Assembly: GCF_003712105.1 (NCBI RefSeq)
Contig: NZ_RHLG01000001.1
Coordinates: 868,001-932,000 of the forward strand
DNA: 64,000 nt
Reading direction: 5' to 3'
DNA from: Winogradskyella sp.
GTDB lineage: Bacteria; Bacteroidota; Bacteroidia; Flavobacteriales; Flavobacteriaceae
Shown: piece by piece, positions 36,101 to 45,407 of the stretch
Layout: the number at the start of each line of letters is the position of its first letter
Numbering within the stretch: position 1 is the first letter of the stretch
Made by a program: the position numbers and the translations under genes
Notes under the pieces: model-generated
Seen by the model: only the letters and a program-made list of their open reading frames with translations
The model's database searches: none
What the model was told of the DNA's origin: nothing

Positions 36101-37795
36101 TTAATTGTTTGGGCAGTTGATGTCTGTTTCTAAACATGTGTAAAAAATTTCCAAAACAAGGCGACTATTGTCGTCTTGACTATTACTACCATGTAATATA
36201 GTTCCTCTAGGTGTTATAAGAGTACTTACTGGAACAAATTTTTCTTCAGTACCTGATGTTTGTTCTATATATTGTGGCACTGTTGCTTCAAGATTAACAT
36301 TGCCTGAAACTGCAAGACCTAACTCAACATTTTCTGAACCATTGATTAGCATGTTGTTGATATGAGACGTTATTCTCATTTTGTATCTAATACCTCTATT
36401 CGTACTTTCATCACGTACCAGTATCCCAAGATGGTTTGGTATAGATATTAATGGAATCGTGTTATTTTGCGTGTCTTCAATATAATCTATTAAAGGGATT
36501 CTATTCGTTTTATTATAAAGGAATAATCGATCTGGTTCTTGACCTTGAACTAGATTATCGTCAACATAGAAGACTAAATTTGCTTCATTAACTAAACGCC
36601 TTGAAGATTCAAAATTTCCTTCTGCATCTAAATTCACAAAGTCTTTACGCCATGTCTCAAAAGTATTATCAAAACTATCGTCATCATCAGAATTCTCACC
36701 ATCAAACAATTTTATGCTTGCTGTAGCACCTTCACTTCCTTTTAAAAATAACCTTTCATCTCCTAAAATCTCATCACCATCAGTTGTCGGAAAGTTAGAA
36801 TTATAAAAATTTTCTAGTAAATTAAATCTATTTGGACCAAATGTAAGTGTATATGTAGATTGATCTCTTTGATCTTCAATTGTAGTTGAATCAAAAGAGT
36901 AATGTAAAGTTACATTAGCATCTGCTTGCGAAAAATTAAGTATCATCATAGACCCATCATTATTTATGGGCTCTGCTTTAAAATACAAGCCTCTAAAATA
37001 ATCATTGAAATTATTAGAGTTGCTCAATGTAGATTCACCTTCTTGACTAAATATTTTAGTGTTCCAATAGTTGATTACATCTTGGTCTTCCATTATGTTT
37101 TTATCCCAAACTAATCTAATACGAGGAGCTAACCTTTGTGTTATTGTTGGCTCAGTTTCGTCGTTATCTGTAAGAAGAATTTCATCTTGTGAAATTTCTA
37201 AAACATCTATTTCATCAATTAATAGAAATTCTAAATCTGCATTTGAGATAATCTCATTGTCAGATGCGGATCCATTTGAGAAATAGGCTTGACTACTATT
37301 AAAATCATCTTCAGGGTTAAAATCTCTTAAAAAATAATTGTTTTCATAGATTGATAACTTTATTGAATTGTAACTATCATTCCGAGGTAATACAGAGTCA
37401 ATCTCATATACAATATTATCATCAGTAACACCAACAGATCTGCTGAAAAAAGGAATAGATAATACAACGGAATCTAAAACTACGTTTTCTCCAAAACTTG
37501 GATTAACTAAACTCGTGTTTAATTGAGTTACGACACTTGAGGTGGTTTGGCCAAATGTAGGATCGTTAAATGTGCCTAACATATTAAGCCCAAGACCATT
37601 TGTTTGTACTGGATTTAACAAATCCGTGTAACTAATAACATCATATTTTTCCGAAACAGTGTTAAAACTAGTTGCTGTATTATCATTAATAATATCAGAA
37701 TCAATTGAGGTAAAGTCTTTGTCACAAGCAACCATTATAAAGGTCAAAGTAACAATAGCAGTAAAGTATTTTAGTGCTTTAAAATTTAGATTCAT
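36101..37795 (-). CDS. DUF4270 lipoprotein
   Basis: A 564-residue Bacteroidota-specific lipoprotein with lipobox FIMVAC (Cys24) and the DUF4270 opening (DKDFTSIDSDIIND). The rest is beta-rich, acidic and without catalytic motifs. The function of the family is unknown; in Flavobacteriia it is regularly encoded between a starch-synthase-domain protein and glmS, as here (8 bases after the first, 4 before the second), so a cell-envelope role is possible. Confidence 0.85.
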   Translation of the reverse strand: MNLNFKALKYFTAIVTLTFIMVACDKDFTSIDSDIINDNTATSFNTVSEKYDVISYTDLLNPVQTNGLGLNMLGTFNDPTFGQTTSSVVTQLNTSLVNPSFGENVVLDSVVLSIPFFSRSVGVTDDNIVYEIDSVLPRNDSYNSIKLSIYENNYFLRDFNPEDDFNSSQAYFSNGSASDNEIISNADLEFLLIDEIDVLEISQDEILLTDNDETEPTITQRLAPRIRLVWDKNIMEDQDVINYWNTKIFSQEGESTLSNSNNFNDYFRGLYFKAEPINNDGSMMILNFSQADANVTLHYSFDSTTIEDQRDQSTYTLTFGPNRFNLLENFYNSNFPTTDGDEILGDERLFLKGSEGATASIKLFDGENSDDDDSFDNTFETWRKDFVNLDAEGNFESSRRLVNEANLVFYVDDNLVQGQEPDRLFLYNKTNRIPLIDYIEDTQNNTIPLISIPNHLGILVRDESTNRGIRYKMRITSHINNMLINGSENVELGLAVSGNVNLEATVPQYIEQTSGTEEKFVPVSTLITPRGTILHGSNSQDDNSRLVLEIFYTCLETDINCPNN

Positions 37796-37803
37796 AATTG
37801 TAA

Positions 37804-38613
37804 TTAGCTTAAAACAGTATTTGTGTAAAACTCTGAATAAGGTTCGGTAAATTCTTCTAAAGAATGATATCCTAAAGTAGGTTTATCGGACTCATCTATA
37901 TAACTGTCTAATTCTTTCGGTAATTCTTCAGAACCTTTAATTATGGCATCAGAATTATCAATAGCAATTTTCATTAGGTTTATATAATTAGGAGAAGATA
38001 ATGGTTTTAAAGTGTCTTCTTCAAGACCATCAAATATTACTTTCTTTTTCATATCTTTATTTAACGTTCCTTCGAAGTTTTGATTGTATACAGATGTAAC
38101 AATTTTACTTTCAGTAAATAAAGGTTCGGTTTTATAATACTCTTTTAAATAAAGCGGCAATAATGATGCCAACCAACCATTCACATGAATTATATCTGGA
38201 GCCCAATTTAATTTTTTAACAGTTTCAATCACACCTTTTGCAAAGAATATAGCACGCTCATCATTATCGGGAAACAGATTTCCATCTTCATCTGTCAATG
38301 TTGCTTTTCTTTTAAAATATTCTTCATTATCAATAAAGTAAACTTGGATTCGCTCTTTAGGTATTGAAGCAACTTTAATTATTAATGGCATATCCAGGTC
38401 ATTGATAACAAGATTAATACCTGATAAACGTATTACCTCATGGAGTTGATGTCTACGCTCATTTATGTTTCCAAATCTTGGCATAAATATTCGTATCTGT
38501 CCACCTTGCTTGTTTACCATTCTTGGTGCTTCAAAAGACATTGAAGAAATCTCTGTTTCTGGCAAATAAGGCACTACTTCAGAGGACACATACAATATTC
38601 GTTTATCTTTCAT
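37804..38613 (-). CDS. Glycogen/starch synthase catalytic-domain protein (GT5 N-terminal half)
   Basis: About 269 residues matching only the N-terminal Rossmann domain of GT5 glycogen synthases (KDKRILYVSSEVVPYLPETE, RMVNKQGGQIRIFMPRFG, PDIIHVNGWLASLLPLYLK). The C-terminal GT1-type half needed for glucosyl transfer is missing. Single-domain forms are standard in Flavobacteriia, so it is not a broken gene, but catalysis is doubtful. A longer frame begins at ATG 38649, but that codon is 1 base after a TAATTTTG promoter core (38651-38658), so the inner ATG at 38613 is preferred. It is divergent from panC. Confidence 0.82.
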   Translation of the reverse strand: MKDKRILYVSSEVVPYLPETEISSMSFEAPRMVNKQGGQIRIFMPRFGNINERRHQLHEVIRLSGINLVINDLDMPLIIKVASIPKERIQVYFIDNEEYFKRKATLTDEDGNLFPDNDERAIFFAKGVIETVKKLNWAPDIIHVNGWLASLLPLYLKEYYKTEPLFTESKIVTSVYNQNFEGTLNKDMKKKVIFDGLEEDTLKPLSSPNYINLMKIAIDNSDAIIKGSEELPKELDSYIDESDKPTLGYHSLEEFTEPYSEFYTNTVLS

Positions 38614-38650
38614 AAATCGGTTGCTTTTAAAATTAAAAGTAAAAAACATG

Positions 38651-38658
38651 CAAAATTA
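38651..38658 (-). promoter_or_regulatory. TAnnTTTG promoter element of the GT5-DUF4270-glmS operon
   Basis: On the minus strand TAATTTTG precedes the chosen start (38613) by 37 bases and decides against the earlier ATG at 38649. Confidence 0.5.
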
Positions 38659-38689
38659 CAAAAATTTATGCCAATTGCCAGTAAAATCT

Positions 38690-38697
38690 TAAGTTTG
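38690..38697 (+). promoter_or_regulatory. TAnnTTTG promoter element of panC
   Basis: TAAGTTTG lies 25 bases before the TTG start of panC. A TTG at 38675-38677 is too close for a standard -33 box. Confidence 0.45.
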
Positions 38698-38722
38698 CAC
38701 GCGTTAAACTTATGTTACAGAT

Positions 38723-39574
38723 TTGAAAATTTTTCATAATAAATTAGATCTACATAATTGTCTTTCTAAATATGGGCAATCATCAAAATCAATTGGCCTA
38801 GTACCTACAATGGGAGCGCTGCATCACGGGCATTTGTCTTTAGTGAATTTTGGATTGAATGACAATGATTTTGTTGTGGTTAGCATTTTTGTAAACCCAA
38901 CACAGTTTAACAATGTAGAAGATCTTAAAAAATACCCAAGAACTTTAGAGCGCGATGTAAAATTGCTAAAAACAGTTGCCGAAGAAGAGATTATAGTGTA
39001 TGCGCCTACAGTTGAAGATATTTATGCTGATAATGTGACGTCTAAAACGTTTACTTTTGGTGGATTAGAAAATGAAATGGAAGGCGCATTTAGACCTGGA
39101 CATTTTGATGGTGTTGGTACAATAGTAAAACGATTACTTGAAATAGTTAAACCTCAAAAAGCATACTTTGGACAAAAAGATTTTCAGCAATTACAAATCG
39201 TAAAAAAGCTAGTTGAGATTCATAAAATTCCAACAGAAATAGTGGGGTGCCCAATTTTTAGAGCTGATGATGGTTTGGCCATGAGTTCTAGAAACGAAAG
39301 GCTGACGTCAAAACATAGAGCTGCAGCCCCTTTTATATTCAAAACATTAAAATCTGCCAAGCTAAAGTTTGGCACAGAAAGTGCTTTAAAGGTGACGGAA
39401 TGGGTTACAAAACAATTCGAAAATAATAATCTTTTAGAATTAGAATATTTTTTAATTGCAGACGTAGAAACCTTAAAACCAGTAAAACGAAAATCAACAA
39501 AAAAGACATATAGAGCTTTTATTGCTGCATATGCAGGAGATATAAGACTCATAGATAATATCGCCTTAAATTAA
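38723..39574 (+). CDS. panC: Pantoate-beta-alanine ligase
   Basis: Joins pantoate and beta-alanine with ATP to give pantothenate (vitamin B5). The nucleotide-binding HxGH motif is in [15 protein letters not shown]; further marks are [37 protein letters not shown] and the KMSKS-like MSSRN. Length 283 is normal. The start is TTG; the nearby upstream ATG at 38712 is out of frame. panD follows 13 bases later, so beta-alanine supply and use are encoded together. Confidence 0.97.
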   Translation: MKIFHNKLDLHNCLSKYGQSSKSIGLVPTMGALHHGHLSLVNFGLNDNDFVVVSIFVNPTQFNNVEDLKKYPRTLERDVKLLKTVAEEEIIVYAPTVEDIYADNVTSKTFTFGGLENEMEGAFRPGHFDGVGTIVKRLLEIVKPQKAYFGQKDFQQLQIVKKLVEIHKIPTEIVGCPIFRADDGLAMSSRNERLTSKHRAAAPFIFKTLKSAKLKFGTESALKVTEWVTKQFENNNLLELEYFLIADVETLKPVKRKSTKKTYRAFIAAYAGDIRLIDNIALN

Positions 39575-39575
39575 T

Positions 39576-39583
39576 TATCTTTG
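39576..39583 (+). promoter_or_regulatory. TAnnTTTG promoter element of panD
   Basis: TATCTTTG lies between the panC stop and panD, 4 bases before the panD ATG, so panD may have its own leaderless transcript besides read-through from panC. Confidence 0.4.
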
Positions 39584-39587
39584 CCTC

Positions 39588-39938
39588 ATGCAAATTCAAG
39601 TTGTAAAATCTAAAATTCATAGGGTTAAATGTACAGGTGCAGACCTTAACTATATTGGTAGTATAACTATTGATGAAGACCTCATGGAAGCTGCCAACAT
39701 CATCCAAGGAGAAAAAGTTCAGATTGTAAATAATAATAATGGAGAACGTCTCGAAACATACTGTATTCCAGGACCGAGAAATAGTGGAGAAATCACACTT
39801 AATGGAGCTGCTGCTCGTAAGGTTGCGGTTGGAGATGTCTTAATACTTATTACATATGCCTTCATGGATATTGAGGAAGCAAAAACCTTTAAACCTTCAT
39901 TGGTATTCCCTGATGAGGCCACTAATCTTTTAAAGTAA
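39588..39938 (+). CDS. panD: Aspartate 1-decarboxylase
   Basis: Pyruvoyl enzyme that makes beta-alanine from aspartate for pantothenate. The self-cleavage site Gly24-Ser25 (YIGSITIDE) creates the pyruvoyl group; Lys9, which contacts substrate, is present, and the signature [20 protein letters not shown] is seen. At 116 residues it has the usual size. It lies just after panC. Confidence 0.98.
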   Translation: MQIQVVKSKIHRVKCTGADLNYIGSITIDEDLMEAANIIQGEKVQIVNNNNGERLETYCIPGPRNSGEITLNGAAARKVAVGDVLILITYAFMDIEEAKTFKPSLVFPDEATNLLK

Positions 39939-39942
39939 TTCT

Positions 39943-40899
39943 TTGCGACCTAAACTTAAAAAAGTACTCACCATTGTAATACCTATACTGTTAAGTATTG
40001 CTTTGGTTTGGTATTCGTTAAGTAAAGTTCCATTAGACACTCTTATTTCTGAAGCAAAAGGCGCCGATTTCCGATGGATTGCCTTAAGTGTAGTTTGCTT
40101 GACTATAAGTCATGTTTCTAGAGCTTATCGATGGCTGTTTATGCTAGAGCCTTTAGGTTATAAGGTGAAGTTTAAAAATAGTCTTATGGCAGTTTTTGCC
40201 ACCTATCTTATAAATTATGGTATTCCGCGATCTGGCGAAATAGCAAGAGCTTCAATCTTAACCAATTATGAAGGTGTCCCGTTCGAGAAAGGTTTTGGTA
40301 CTATTATTGCCGAACGTGTGGCAGATATGATTGTAATGATTTTCATCATTTTTATTACGCTAATTCTTCAGTTTGAATTTATAGTTCAATTTTTTTCTGA
40401 ACACTTTAGTATTAATACTCTAATAATTATAGGAATAATAGTGCTTGTTGGCCTTGTTTTGCTATTTGCCTTTAGAAAAAGTAAAACAGGCATAATAGGT
40501 AAAGTACGAAACTTTATAAACGGAATTATCGAAGGTGCTTTAAGTATCTTTAAAATGGAAAAGAAATGGGCATTTATAGGACATACTTTGTTTATTTGGA
40601 GCATGTACCTATTAATGTTTTATACCACAACTTTTGCCTTTGATAGTCTTAGTGGGATTCCAATTGCGGCAGTGCTGATAGGGTTTATTTCTGCAAGTTT
40701 TAGTATTGCAGCAACAAATGGCGGTACAGGCGCATATCCGGCAGCAGTTTACGCGGCGTTTTCAATTTTTGGTATTGCTAAAAACCCCAGTTTTGCCTTT
40801 GGTTGGGTGCTTTGGGGTTCGCAAACACTGATGACAATTATTCTTGGAGGAATGTCACTTATAATGCTTCCAATTTATAATAAAAATAAAGATTCTTAG
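39943..40899 (+). CDS. YbhN/UPF0104-type membrane protein (LPG-synthase TM-like)
   Basis: A 318-residue integral membrane protein with about 8 helices, of the lysylphosphatidylglycerol synthase transmembrane (UPF0104) family, whose members are thought to move lipids across membranes. Marks: SHVSRAYRWLFMLEP, the conserved GIPRSGEIARASIL and a Gly-rich helix NGGTGAYPAAVYAAF. There is no catalytic synthase domain. It starts with TTG 4 bases after panD. This gene order is typical of Flavobacteriia, and no link with pantothenate is known. Confidence 0.85.
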   Translation: MRPKLKKVLTIVIPILLSIALVWYSLSKVPLDTLISEAKGADFRWIALSVVCLTISHVSRAYRWLFMLEPLGYKVKFKNSLMAVFATYLINYGIPRSGEIARASILTNYEGVPFEKGFGTIIAERVADMIVMIFIIFITLILQFEFIVQFFSEHFSINTLIIIGIIVLVGLVLLFAFRKSKTGIIGKVRNFINGIIEGALSIFKMEKKWAFIGHTLFIWSMYLLMFYTTTFAFDSLSGIPIAAVLIGFISASFSIAATNGGTGAYPAAVYAAFSIFGIAKNPSFAFGWVLWGSQTLMTIILGGMSLIMLPIYNKNKDS

Positions 40900-40942
40900 A
40901 AATATTTTTTACCTTGCCTTAAGCCAACTTAAAATCCACCAA

Positions 40943-42091
40943 ATGATAAAGCTTAAGCCTACCTTATTATTGTTTTTTGTAAGTTTTATTTGTTTTTCAC
41001 AGGCAACATATAGAACGATATCCTCTCAGTTACTTGGTGAGGATAGAGAATTGAAGATTTTATTACCAAGAGCGTATTCTGAAGAGGATAATAAAACATA
41101 TCCGGTAATTTATGTATTTGACGGGGATTATTTATTTGAAACTATTGCTGGTAATATAGATTTTTATGCATATTGGGAAGATATTCCTGAGGCCATTGTG
41201 GTTGGGATAAATCAGGTCGATACAAGAGATGATGACCTGTTGTATTCCGAACAGAATTTGGTCCCGGTAGAGAGCGGCGCGGATTTCTTCGAATTCGTTG
41301 GTAAAGAATTAATTCCGTTCATTGAAGATAATTATAAAACTGAATCTTTCAGAGTTGCAGTCGGACATGGTGAAACTGCAAATTTTATAAATTACTATTT
41401 AGCAATTAAAAAACCATTGTTCAATGCCTATGTTGCTATAAGTCCAGATTTGGCTTATAATATTGAGTCACATTTATTAAATCGATCACAAAATCTAGAG
41501 CAAAAAACGTTCTATTATTTAGCTGTATCTAATTCAGATGTTCGGCACATTATGAAAGCCGTAAAATCACTCGATTCCAAATTAAAGACTGTTCAGAATA
41601 GTAATTTTATATATACCTTCAAGGAGTTCGATGGACCTTCACATTATGCAATGCCAGCACACGCTTTTCCAAATGCTCTTGAGTCCATATTTTTTATGTT
41701 TCAACCTATAAGTTTGAAAGAGTATAAAGAGTCCATACTTAAACTTGAAGGATCTCCGGTCGCATATTTAGAGAACAAATATGCCGAAATTAAAAATTTG
41801 TTTGGTATTGAAAAACAGATCCTTATTAATGATTTTAAAGCTGTGGAAGCAGCCATTAAGAAAAAAGAAAAATGGGACTATTTTCAAGACTTGTCAAAAT
41901 TGGCTCGGGACAATTATCCTGAAACTGTCTTGTCTAAGTATTATCTAGGTTTGTATTATGAACAAAAAGGCGAGCCAAAAAAAGCAATGAAAATATACCA
42001 GTCTGCTTATATTCTTGAAGAAATAGGTGGAGTTACAAAGGACCTTATGTTAGAAAAAGCTCAACAAATTAAAGCAGATTTTGGTTATTAG
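40943..42091 (+). CDS. Secreted esterase D/Fes-like protein, catalytic serine missing
   Basis: A 382-residue exported protein (signal peptide 1-20, ending CFSQ) with an alpha/beta-hydrolase fold of the esterase D/enterochelin esterase type (PVIYVFDGDYLFE, EAIVVGIN, LIPFIEDNY, FNAYVAISPDLAY). The nucleophile elbow, normally GxSxG, reads GHGET at 141-145, so the serine is replaced by glycine, whereas a candidate His (GPSHYAMP) is kept. The C-terminal 100 residues are helical and TPR-like (YYLGLYYEQKGEPKKAMKIY). It is probably a binding protein or uses another chemistry. Confidence 0.78.
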   Translation: MIKLKPTLLLFFVSFICFSQATYRTISSQLLGEDRELKILLPRAYSEEDNKTYPVIYVFDGDYLFETIAGNIDFYAYWEDIPEAIVVGINQVDTRDDDLLYSEQNLVPVESGADFFEFVGKELIPFIEDNYKTESFRVAVGHGETANFINYYLAIKKPLFNAYVAISPDLAYNIESHLLNRSQNLEQKTFYYLAVSNSDVRHIMKAVKSLDSKLKTVQNSNFIYTFKEFDGPSHYAMPAHAFPNALESIFFMFQPISLKEYKESILKLEGSPVAYLENKYAEIKNLFGIEKQILINDFKAVEAAIKKKEKWDYFQDLSKLARDNYPETVLSKYYLGLYYEQKGEPKKAMKIYQSAYILEEIGGVTKDLMLEKAQQIKADFGY

Positions 42092-42124
42092 ATTGTACAA
42101 AAAGGTATCTTTTATTAAATAATT

Positions 42125-43489
42125 ATGGCAAAAGTAAAAACAACTTTTTTTTGTCAAAACTGCGGTACACAATACAGTAAATGGCAAGGGCAGTGTAATG
42201 CCTGCAAAACGTGGAATACAATCGTAGAAGAACTTATACAAAAGCCTGAAAAAAACGATTGGAAAACTTATGAAAACAGCCCCGCAAAAAAGCGTTCAAA
42301 ACCCTTACGTATTAATGAAATAGACACCTCAACCGATATGAGATTGCATATGATTGATGCAGAGTTCAATCGCGTTTTAGGAGGCGGAATGGTGCCAGGG
42401 TCATTAACTTTACTTGGCGGTGAACCCGGAATTGGTAAGAGTACATTATTGCTTCAAATAGCATTACAATTACCTTATAAAACACTTTATGTTTCAGGAG
42501 AAGAAAGCCAAAAGCAAATAAAAATGCGAGCAGAACGAATTTTGCCAAACAATAATGATTGCTATATACTAACCGAAACTAAAACACAAAACATATTCAA
42601 GCAAATAGAGGAGTTACTACCAGATATTGTTGTAATTGATTCAATCCAAACATTACATAGTGATTACATCGAATCTTCAGCAGGAAGCATTTCACAAATT
42701 AAAGAGTGTACTACAGAACTTATAAAGTTTGCAAAAGAGACTGCAACGCCAGTTTTAATTATTGGTCATATTACTAAAGAAGGCACTATCGCTGGACCAA
42801 AAATTTTGGAACATATGGTGGATACTGTTCTACAATTTGAGGGTGATAGAAATCATGTTTTTAGAATTTTAAGAGCTAATAAAAATAGATTTGGATCTAC
42901 AAATGAACTTGGTATTTACGAAATGCAAGGTTCAGGTTTAAGACAAGTAAGCAATCCATCCGAGTTGCTAATCTCCAAAAAAGATGAGGCATTATCAGGT
43001 AATGCCATTGCTGCAACTTTAGAAGGTGTTCGGCCTTTAATGATAGAAGTGCAAGCATTAGTTAGTACCGCAGTTTATGGCACACCACAACGTTCTGCTA
43101 CAGGGTTTAACGCCAAGCGACTTAATATGCTATTGGCTGTTTTAGAAAAACGAGCAGGATTTAGATTGGGCGCAAAAGATGTGTTTCTTAACATTACTGG
43201 AGGTATAACTGTAGAGGAACCAGCAATTGATTTAGCGGTAGTTGCGGCAATTTTATCTTCTAATGAAGATGAACCAATACCACAAGATTATTGTTTTGCA
43301 GCAGAAGTTGGATTATCTGGTGAAATAAGACCTGTGCAACGTATTGAGCAGCGTATTTTAGAAGCTGAAAAATTAGGATTCTCTACCATTTTTGTTTCAG
43401 TGCAAAGTAAAATAAGTTTAAGTAATACTTCTATAAAAATCCATTTACTAACCAAAGTTGAAGATTTGGTGGGCGTTTTGGTCAGCTAA
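42125..43489 (+). CDS. radA: DNA repair protein RadA
   Basis: RecA-like ATPase that drives branch migration in recombination. It has the N-terminal zinc finger (CQNCGTQYSKWQGQCNAC), Walker A GGEPGIGKSTLL, the RadA-specific KNRFG motif (ANKNRFGSTNELG), and a C-terminal Lon-like domain (GGITVEEPAIDLAVVAAIL). Length 454 is normal. It follows the esterase-like gene by 33 bases. Confidence 0.97.
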   Translation: MAKVKTTFFCQNCGTQYSKWQGQCNACKTWNTIVEELIQKPEKNDWKTYENSPAKKRSKPLRINEIDTSTDMRLHMIDAEFNRVLGGGMVPGSLTLLGGEPGIGKSTLLLQIALQLPYKTLYVSGEESQKQIKMRAERILPNNNDCYILTETKTQNIFKQIEELLPDIVVIDSIQTLHSDYIESSAGSISQIKECTTELIKFAKETATPVLIIGHITKEGTIAGPKILEHMVDTVLQFEGDRNHVFRILRANKNRFGSTNELGIYEMQGSGLRQVSNPSELLISKKDEALSGNAIAATLEGVRPLMIEVQALVSTAVYGTPQRSATGFNAKRLNMLLAVLEKRAGFRLGAKDVFLNITGGITVEEPAIDLAVVAAILSSNEDEPIPQDYCFAAEVGLSGEIRPVQRIEQRILEAEKLGFSTIFVSVQSKISLSNTSIKIHLLTKVEDLVGVLVS

Positions 43490-43553
43490 ATGGTAATTTT
43501 TGTAAAAATTTTCTTTATTTTTAATCAACTATAACCGCTTAATAAATTAAATT

Positions 43554-43967
43554 ATGAGTAAGACTAATATTTCTATAGAGGACGCAAAAAATTGGACTAA
43601 GAATTTTCAAGATAATATGCGTAAAGGAGACGCTAAAGCTTTTTTGATAAAATGTGAAACCTTAATTGACATTTTAAAAGAAATGAAAGTTTTACAAGGG
43701 TCAAAAAACACTTTCTCCTTGCATAATGTTGAGGACTCATGTATTCGCGCTTACTTAGCTGTAAATCCAAATCAACAAAATGCAAATGGACAAACACTAG
43801 TTATGGTTGGAACAAAAAAAGACAGTAACGGTGTTGAGAGAGATATGGTTGAAGGAGAAAAAAATCCACCTTATGAAAAATCAGAATTAACTGGTAGTGG
43901 TGCTTTTGACTTTTCCATGGGTTGCCCTGATGATTGTGATGAGAATAGTCCGCTAAATCACAGTTAA
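43554..43967 (+). CDS. Small protein of unknown function
   Basis: I recognise no family in these 137 residues. It has no signal peptide or membrane segment. The first half is helical (SIEDAKNWTKNFQDNM, AFLIKCETLIDILKEMKVL), the second half more polar, ending in a cysteine-containing acidic tail (GCPDDCDENSPLNHS). The helical part could mediate oligomerisation. It precedes the two-component operon by 19 bases in the same direction and might be its first gene. Confidence 0.65.
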   Translation: MSKTNISIEDAKNWTKNFQDNMRKGDAKAFLIKCETLIDILKEMKVLQGSKNTFSLHNVEDSCIRAYLAVNPNQQNANGQTLVMVGTKKDSNGVERDMVEGEKNPPYEKSELTGSGAFDFSMGCPDDCDENSPLNHS

Positions 43968-43986
43968 TTTACTGGTAATTAGCAGT

Positions 43987-44637
43987 ATGGACAATATACT
44001 AAGGTTAGTAGGTGTTTTTGGTTTTCTTCCATTGGCAGTTGTGTATTTATTTACATATTCAAAAAATGCCCATAATAGGCCATATGTGTTCTTTTGTTTG
44101 TATTTGTGCAGTATTACAGTTATCAATACAGTATCTGGTTTGATGGCCATGAACAGGATTAATAATCTTATATTTTCACATGTTTATTTTGTAATAGAGT
44201 TCATAACATTAATTTTCTTTTTTAGAGAACTTCTTAATAAGAAACAACGAAACAAAATTGATATTACTGTTATTGTTGTGTTTATTGCACTTTTATCACT
44301 TTTCGGATTTCATGGCTTAGATATGTATAACTTAAAACCTTTTGATCCATTAGAAATTTTACTTTGTTCATTGCCGATACTTGTTTTTTCGGCTATGCAT
44401 TTATATAATTCCATAAGTGCTCCACTAAAATTTATCTATGTTACAATAGGCCTAGTTGTTTATAAAATTGTAAGTATACTATTATTTATGGTACTCAATT
44501 TTGCGAATACCAATGGAAATAACTACAGAGATTTCTTAGACCTATTATGGACTTTAAATCGATATTTTCTTGTAGTTTATTTTGGTTTAATCTTTTTTGA
44601 ATGGTACAGGAACTACATGCGGATGAAAGTCGATTAA
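43987..44637 (+). CDS. Multi-span membrane protein of the two-component operon
   Basis: A 216-residue protein with about 6-7 predicted helices and short loops, no recognised family. Its end overlaps the start of the histidine kinase gene by 37 bases, so translation is coupled; the kinase has just one membrane helix and no sensor domain, so this protein may be the sensing part. The last helix is followed by basic residues (WYRNYMRMK), placing the C-terminus inside. That functional link is inferred. Confidence 0.7.
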   Translation: MDNILRLVGVFGFLPLAVVYLFTYSKNAHNRPYVFFCLYLCSITVINTVSGLMAMNRINNLIFSHVYFVIEFITLIFFFRELLNKKQRNKIDITVIVVFIALLSLFGFHGLDMYNLKPFDPLEILLCSLPILVFSAMHLYNSISAPLKFIYVTIGLVVYKIVSILLFMVLNFANTNGNNYRDFLDLLWTLNRYFLVVYFGLIFFEWYRNYMRMKVD

Positions 44638-45407
44638 TTGTTGTATTAATATTTTCAATAATTTTTTTGGTTTTAGTAAGTATAGGAATTATTCTATTCT
44701 TCTACTTTTCACGAAAAAAAATCATTAAAAAAGAGCTTGAAAAAGCCGATTTGAAAATTGCACACCAAGAGAAGATATTACAGACTTCAATTAGTATCCA
44801 GGAAACAGAACGTAAACGTATTGCGCAAGACTTACATGATGCTATAAGCTCAAAATTAAATATTATCAGTCTGTCAACAAATGTGCTTTTAAGTGATAAA
44901 GAGACAAATCAAAAGCAAAGAGCCACGTTAAATCAAATTCTGGATATTACCTCAACAACCTTAGATAGTTCACGGAAAATAGCACATGATCTTCTGCCGC
45001 CTATCTTGGATAAATTTGGACTTAAAGCCGCTTTAGAAGAATTATTTGAAGAGTTTAGTAGAAATACAGATCTTATAATAGCGCATGAACTTGAGGAATT
45101 AAAATTAACGAGAACCAGTGAATTACATGTTTTTCGTATTTTTCAAGAGTTAATAAATAACTCTATTCGTCACGGCAAGGCTTCCGAATTAAATATTAAA
45201 TCAGAGAATAATTCAGGCGAATTTAAGATTATATACGAAGATAACGGTAAAGGGTTTAATGTTAATTTAGTAAAGGAAAAACCTGGAATTGGCTTGCAAA
45301 ATATAAAAAGCAGAGTGAAAATTTTAAACGGTGAATTGATTATAGAAAGTACACTAAATGATGGAAGCCGTTTTATAATTATAGGAGTTAATGAGTCAAA
45401 AAATTAA
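44601..45407 (+). CDS. NarL-type sensor histidine kinase
   Basis: Sensor kinase of the HisKA_3 group. One membrane helix at about 12-36, a coiled coil, the phospho-accepting His79 in ETERKRIAQDLHDAISSKLN, then an HATPase domain with N box FQELINNSIRHG, G1 box DNGKGFN and GIGLQNIKSRV. No periplasmic sensor domain is present, so signal input must come from the membrane protein encoded just upstream or another partner. Its end overlaps the response regulator by 17 bases. Confidence 0.92.
   Translation: MVQELHADESRLIVVLIFSIIFLVLVSIGIILFFYFSRKKIIKKELEKADLKIAHQEKILQTSISIQETERKRIAQDLHDAISSKLNIISLSTNVLLSDKETNQKQRATLNQILDITSTTLDSSRKIAHDLLPPILDKFGLKAALEELFEEFSRNTDLIIAHELEELKLTRTSELHVFRIFQELINNSIRHGKASELNIKSENNSGEFKIIYEDNGKGFNVNLVKEKPGIGLQNIKSRVKILNGELIIESTLNDGSRFIIIGVNESKN

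Noticed and set aside
37804..38613. Starch synthase domain as a truncated pseudogene
   Set aside because: The single-domain form is standard in Flavobacteriia and the frame is intact with its usual neighbours.
38613..38649. Earlier ATG (38649) for the starch-synthase-domain protein
   Set aside because: It is 1 base from the promoter core, so it would lie at or before the transcription start; the inner ATG fits the family N-terminus.
43495..43510. AATTTTT-GT-AAAAATT as a terminator of radA
   Set aside because: The stem contains only A and T, so it would be too unstable for reliable termination.
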